In this document: positions 5,661-6,617 of the stretch, one piece after another
Numbering within the stretch: the stretch's first letter is position 1
Layout of the letters: each line of letters begins with the position of its first letter
Assembly (NCBI GenBank): GCA_022709995.1
Contig: JAKLHU010000127.1
Location: 1-6,617 of the forward strand
Origin: Verrucomicrobiota bacterium
Lineage (GTDB): Bacteria; Verrucomicrobiota; Lentisphaeria; Oligosphaerales; Oligosphaeraceae
DNA: 6,617 bases
Direction of reading: 5' to 3'
The notes under the pieces: generated by a model
Seen by the model: only the letters and a program-made list of their open reading frames with translations
Database searches by the model: none
Told to the model about the DNA's origin: nothing
Program-made: the position numbers and the translations under genes

Positions 5661-6206
5661 ATGACAGAAGAGATCAGCAAGAAGACTTTTGACGTCGAGA
5701 CCGAGGCGTTGGCGAGGCGCTGCGTGGCCGTCTGCGAAGAGCGCAAAGCCGCGGACATTCTGCTGTTTGACGTCCGCGAACAGACGATTCTGGCCGATTA
5801 TTTCATTGTCTGCAGCGGCACCTCGCTGCCGCATTTGCGGGCGATCAGCGACCATGTCCGGCGCGAACTGCAGGCCGCCGGGGTGAAGCCGCGCGGGACC
5901 GAAGGCAGCCCGAGCAGCCAGTGGCTCGTCCTGGATTACGGCGTCATCCTGGTGCACATCCTGATGCCGGAAATGCGGCATTATTATTGTCTGGAGGACT
6001 TGTGGGACAACCGCAAGATCATTTATCGCGGCGGTGAACCGCTGCCGGCAGTTCGGCCCGGGCAGGGACGTGGAACCGCCGTCATCCCCCCGCATCTGAC
6101 GTCCGCGACGGTCATCCCGGGAGTGGAGGCCGAAGCCGAGGCCGAAGCTGAGGACGAAGATGACGCGGGCAGCGAGGGCGAGGACAGCCATCCCTCCATG
6201 TCCTGA
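5661..6206 (+). CDS. rsfS: Ribosomal silencing factor RsfS (Iojap/DUF143 family) with acidic C-terminal tail
   Basis: A 181-residue protein. RsfS binds ribosomal protein uL14 on the 50S subunit and prevents joining with 30S, lowering translation in starvation or stationary phase. The family core occupies about residues 10-123. It includes ADYFIVCSGTS (45-55), a helix with HLRAISDHVRREL (58-70), the GTEG turn (79-82), WLVLDYGVILVHI (88-100) and the C-terminal signature HYYCLEDLW (107-115). The usual family length is about 105-130 residues; here some 60 extra residues follow. These are a Gly/Pro-containing linker and then a strongly acidic run of Glu-Ala pairs and Asp/Glu at 156-175, encoded by a repetitive GCCGAR hexamer pattern. 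In many bacteria rsfS follows nadD; here it follows purA by 93 bases and may be co-transcribed with it. A strong terminator lies 55 bases after the stop. Confidence 0.93.
   Translation: MTEEISKKTFDVETEALARRCVAVCEERKAADILLFDVREQTILADYFIVCSGTSLPHLRAISDHVRRELQAAGVKPRGTEGSPSSQWLVLDYGVILVHILMPEMRHYYCLEDLWDNRKIIYRGGEPLPAVRPGQGRGTAVIPPHLTSATVIPGVEAEAEAEAEDEDDAGSEGEDSHPSMS
6126..6162 (+). repeat. Low-complexity GCCGAR hexamer repeat inside rsfS
   Basis: Alternating GCC GAA / GCC GAG codons, grading into GAC/GAA codons, encode the EAEAEAEAEDEDD stretch of the RsfS tail. Such short in-frame repeats can gain or lose units by slippage, changing tail length without breaking the frame. Confidence 0.6.
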
Positions 6207-6260
6207 ATTGAGCCCATTCGAAGGGCCTTGGCCAGCATTTTCCGGCCGCATTTTCTCTTG

Positions 6261-6308
6261 CCGGGCGCGGCGCCACCCGCGTGGGGATGGCGCGGCCGGT
6301 TGTTTTTT
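6261..6308 (+). terminator. Strong intrinsic terminator after rsfS
   Basis: GCGCCA (6270-6275) pairs with TGGCGC (6288-6293). CCC/GGGG extends the stem inward to a GCGT loop, and CCGG (6261-6264) with CCGG (6296-6299) adds an outer stem. A run TTGTTTTTT (6300-6308) follows at once. This is a complete Rho-independent terminator and most likely ends the purA-rsfS unit and insulates the sulfatase-like gene. Confidence 0.85.
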
Positions 6309-6320
6309 CCAGGTCCGGGA

Positions 6321-6349
6321 TTGGATTTACCCGCCAGAGCATATAAATT
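6321..6349 (+). promoter_or_regulatory. Candidate promoter of the sulfatase-like gene
   Basis: An A/T-rich island with TATAAATTAA begins at 6342, just after the rsfS terminator. TTGGAT (6321-6326) lies 15 bases before TATAAA (6342-6347) or 17 before TAAATT (6344-6349). The -35 match is poor but the -10 is good. The predicted start near 6353 gives a leader of about 85 bases containing the interrupted palindrome at 6373-6400. Confidence 0.45.
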
Positions 6350-6372
6350 AACTTTTTTTATGCATGGCAGAG

Positions 6373-6400
6373 CCTGCCGGATGATGTATTGTCCGGCTGG
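6373..6400. promoter_or_regulatory. Interrupted palindrome in the leader of the sulfatase-like gene
   Basis: GCCGGA (6376-6381) and TCCGGC (6392-6397) are exact reverse complements around a 10-base spacer. After one T/T mismatch on each side (6375, 6398) the symmetry continues as CC (6373-6374) / GG (6399-6400). It lies between the likely -10 box and the start codon. It could be a repressor operator read as DNA, or a leader hairpin read as RNA. Confidence 0.45.
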
Positions 6401-6439
6401 CCGAGAAACCGGAACCACTTTTTCAGGGAGTATGCGCGC

Positions 6440-6617
6440 ATGGCCACTCGCAAACCGAACTTGTTGTTGATCGGCATTGACTCGCTGTTGTCGCTGCACA
6501 TGAGCTGCTACGGCTACCGCCGGCAGACGACCCCGCACATTGACCAGTTTGCCCAGGGCGGGACGCTGTTTGAAAACACGTTTTCGCCGCACGTGCCGAC
6601 GACGCCGGGCTATGCGT
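6440..6617 (+). CDS. Sulfatase / alkaline-phosphatase superfamily protein, N-terminus only (3' partial)
   Basis: Fifty-nine residues are visible before the window ends. They match the start of the sulfatase fold: KPNLLLIGIDSLL (5-17), CYGY (23-26), TTPHIDQFA (30-38), GGTLFENTFSPHVPTTPGY (40-58). D14 corresponds to the first metal-binding Asp; the next residue is Ser where many true sulfatases have a second Asp. The nucleophile motif C/S-x-P-x-R of FGly sulfatases reads T54-T55-P56-G57-Y58, so neither Cys/Ser nor Arg is present. The superfamily also includes phosphodiesterases and phosphotransferases that use Thr, so the substrate may be a phospho- rather than a sulfo-ester. No signal peptide is visible, which points to the cytoplasm. 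ATG at 6440 is preceded by AGGGAG (6425-6430), spacing 9; the ATG at 6432 is in another frame. The gene has its own promoter region and appears separate from rsfS. Confidence 0.85.
   Translation, partial: MATRKPNLLLIGIDSLLSLHMSCYGYRRQTTPHIDQFAQGGTLFENTFSPHVPTTPGYA

Noticed and set aside
6432..6434. Alternative ATG for the sulfatase-like gene
   Set aside because: It is in a different frame from the conserved sulfatase N-terminus; the in-frame ATG is at 6440.
1..6617. tRNA genes, CRISPR arrays, insertion sequences or prophage genes
   Set aside because: No TTCGA-type T-loop context was found in intergenic DNA, the only tandem array (1025-1208) is degenerate and lacks unique spacers, and no transposase, integrase or phage-like protein is encoded.

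Overview
This is a GC-rich bacterial chromosomal segment holding six protein genes, two of them cut by the window edges. The best organism guess is a member of the Lentisphaerota (Victivallis-like), or failing that another PVC-group bacterium. The main reason is the lone pseudopilin-type protein: it has a [19 protein letters not shown] head and an exact H-X9-DG tail, a type that is strongly expanded in that phylum. The taxonomic call is an inference from protein style, since there is no rRNA in the window.

Layout from left to right. Bases 1-933 (+) encode the C-terminal part of a Na/phosphate cotransporter of the PhoU-tailed type, whose stop codon sits in the loop of a perfect 10-bp hairpin. 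Bases 934-1222 form a gene-free convergent zone with several inverted repeats and three degenerate tandem copies of a unit of about 61 bp. Bases 1223-2008 (-) encode the pseudopilin-like H-X9-DG protein. Bases 2009-2618 form a 610-bp gap with no convincing coding region; within it a sigma70-like promoter (2148-2175), a run of nested hairpins (2217-2365) and a terminator-like element (2446-2478) together look like a possible small RNA gene. Two candidate promoters follow, one of sigma54 type and one of sigma70 type. Bases 2619-4172 (+) encode a NifA-like GAF / AAA+ / Fis-HTH activator of sigma54 RNA polymerase.

Bases 4281-5567 (+) encode PurA (adenylosuccinate synthase) and 5661-6206 (+) encode RsfS (ribosomal silencing factor) with an unusual acidic tail. 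A strong intrinsic terminator follows at 6261-6308. A new promoter region with an interrupted palindrome then leads into a sulfatase/alkaline-phosphatase superfamily protein starting at 6440 and running off the end.

How the genes fit together: the regulator, purA and rsfS lie on one strand with gaps of 108 and 93 bp and no clear terminator between them, so they may be partly co-transcribed, ending at the 6261-6308 terminator. PurA and RsfS are housekeeping proteins (AMP synthesis; shutting down 70S assembly in starvation). The regulator's targets cannot be read from the window, and no nif genes are present. The most interesting items are the possible non-coding RNA at about 2182-2478, the sigma54-type promoter in front of the sigma54 activator, the tandem repeat array, and the sulfatase-like protein in which the usual Cys/Ser nucleophile is replaced by Thr.
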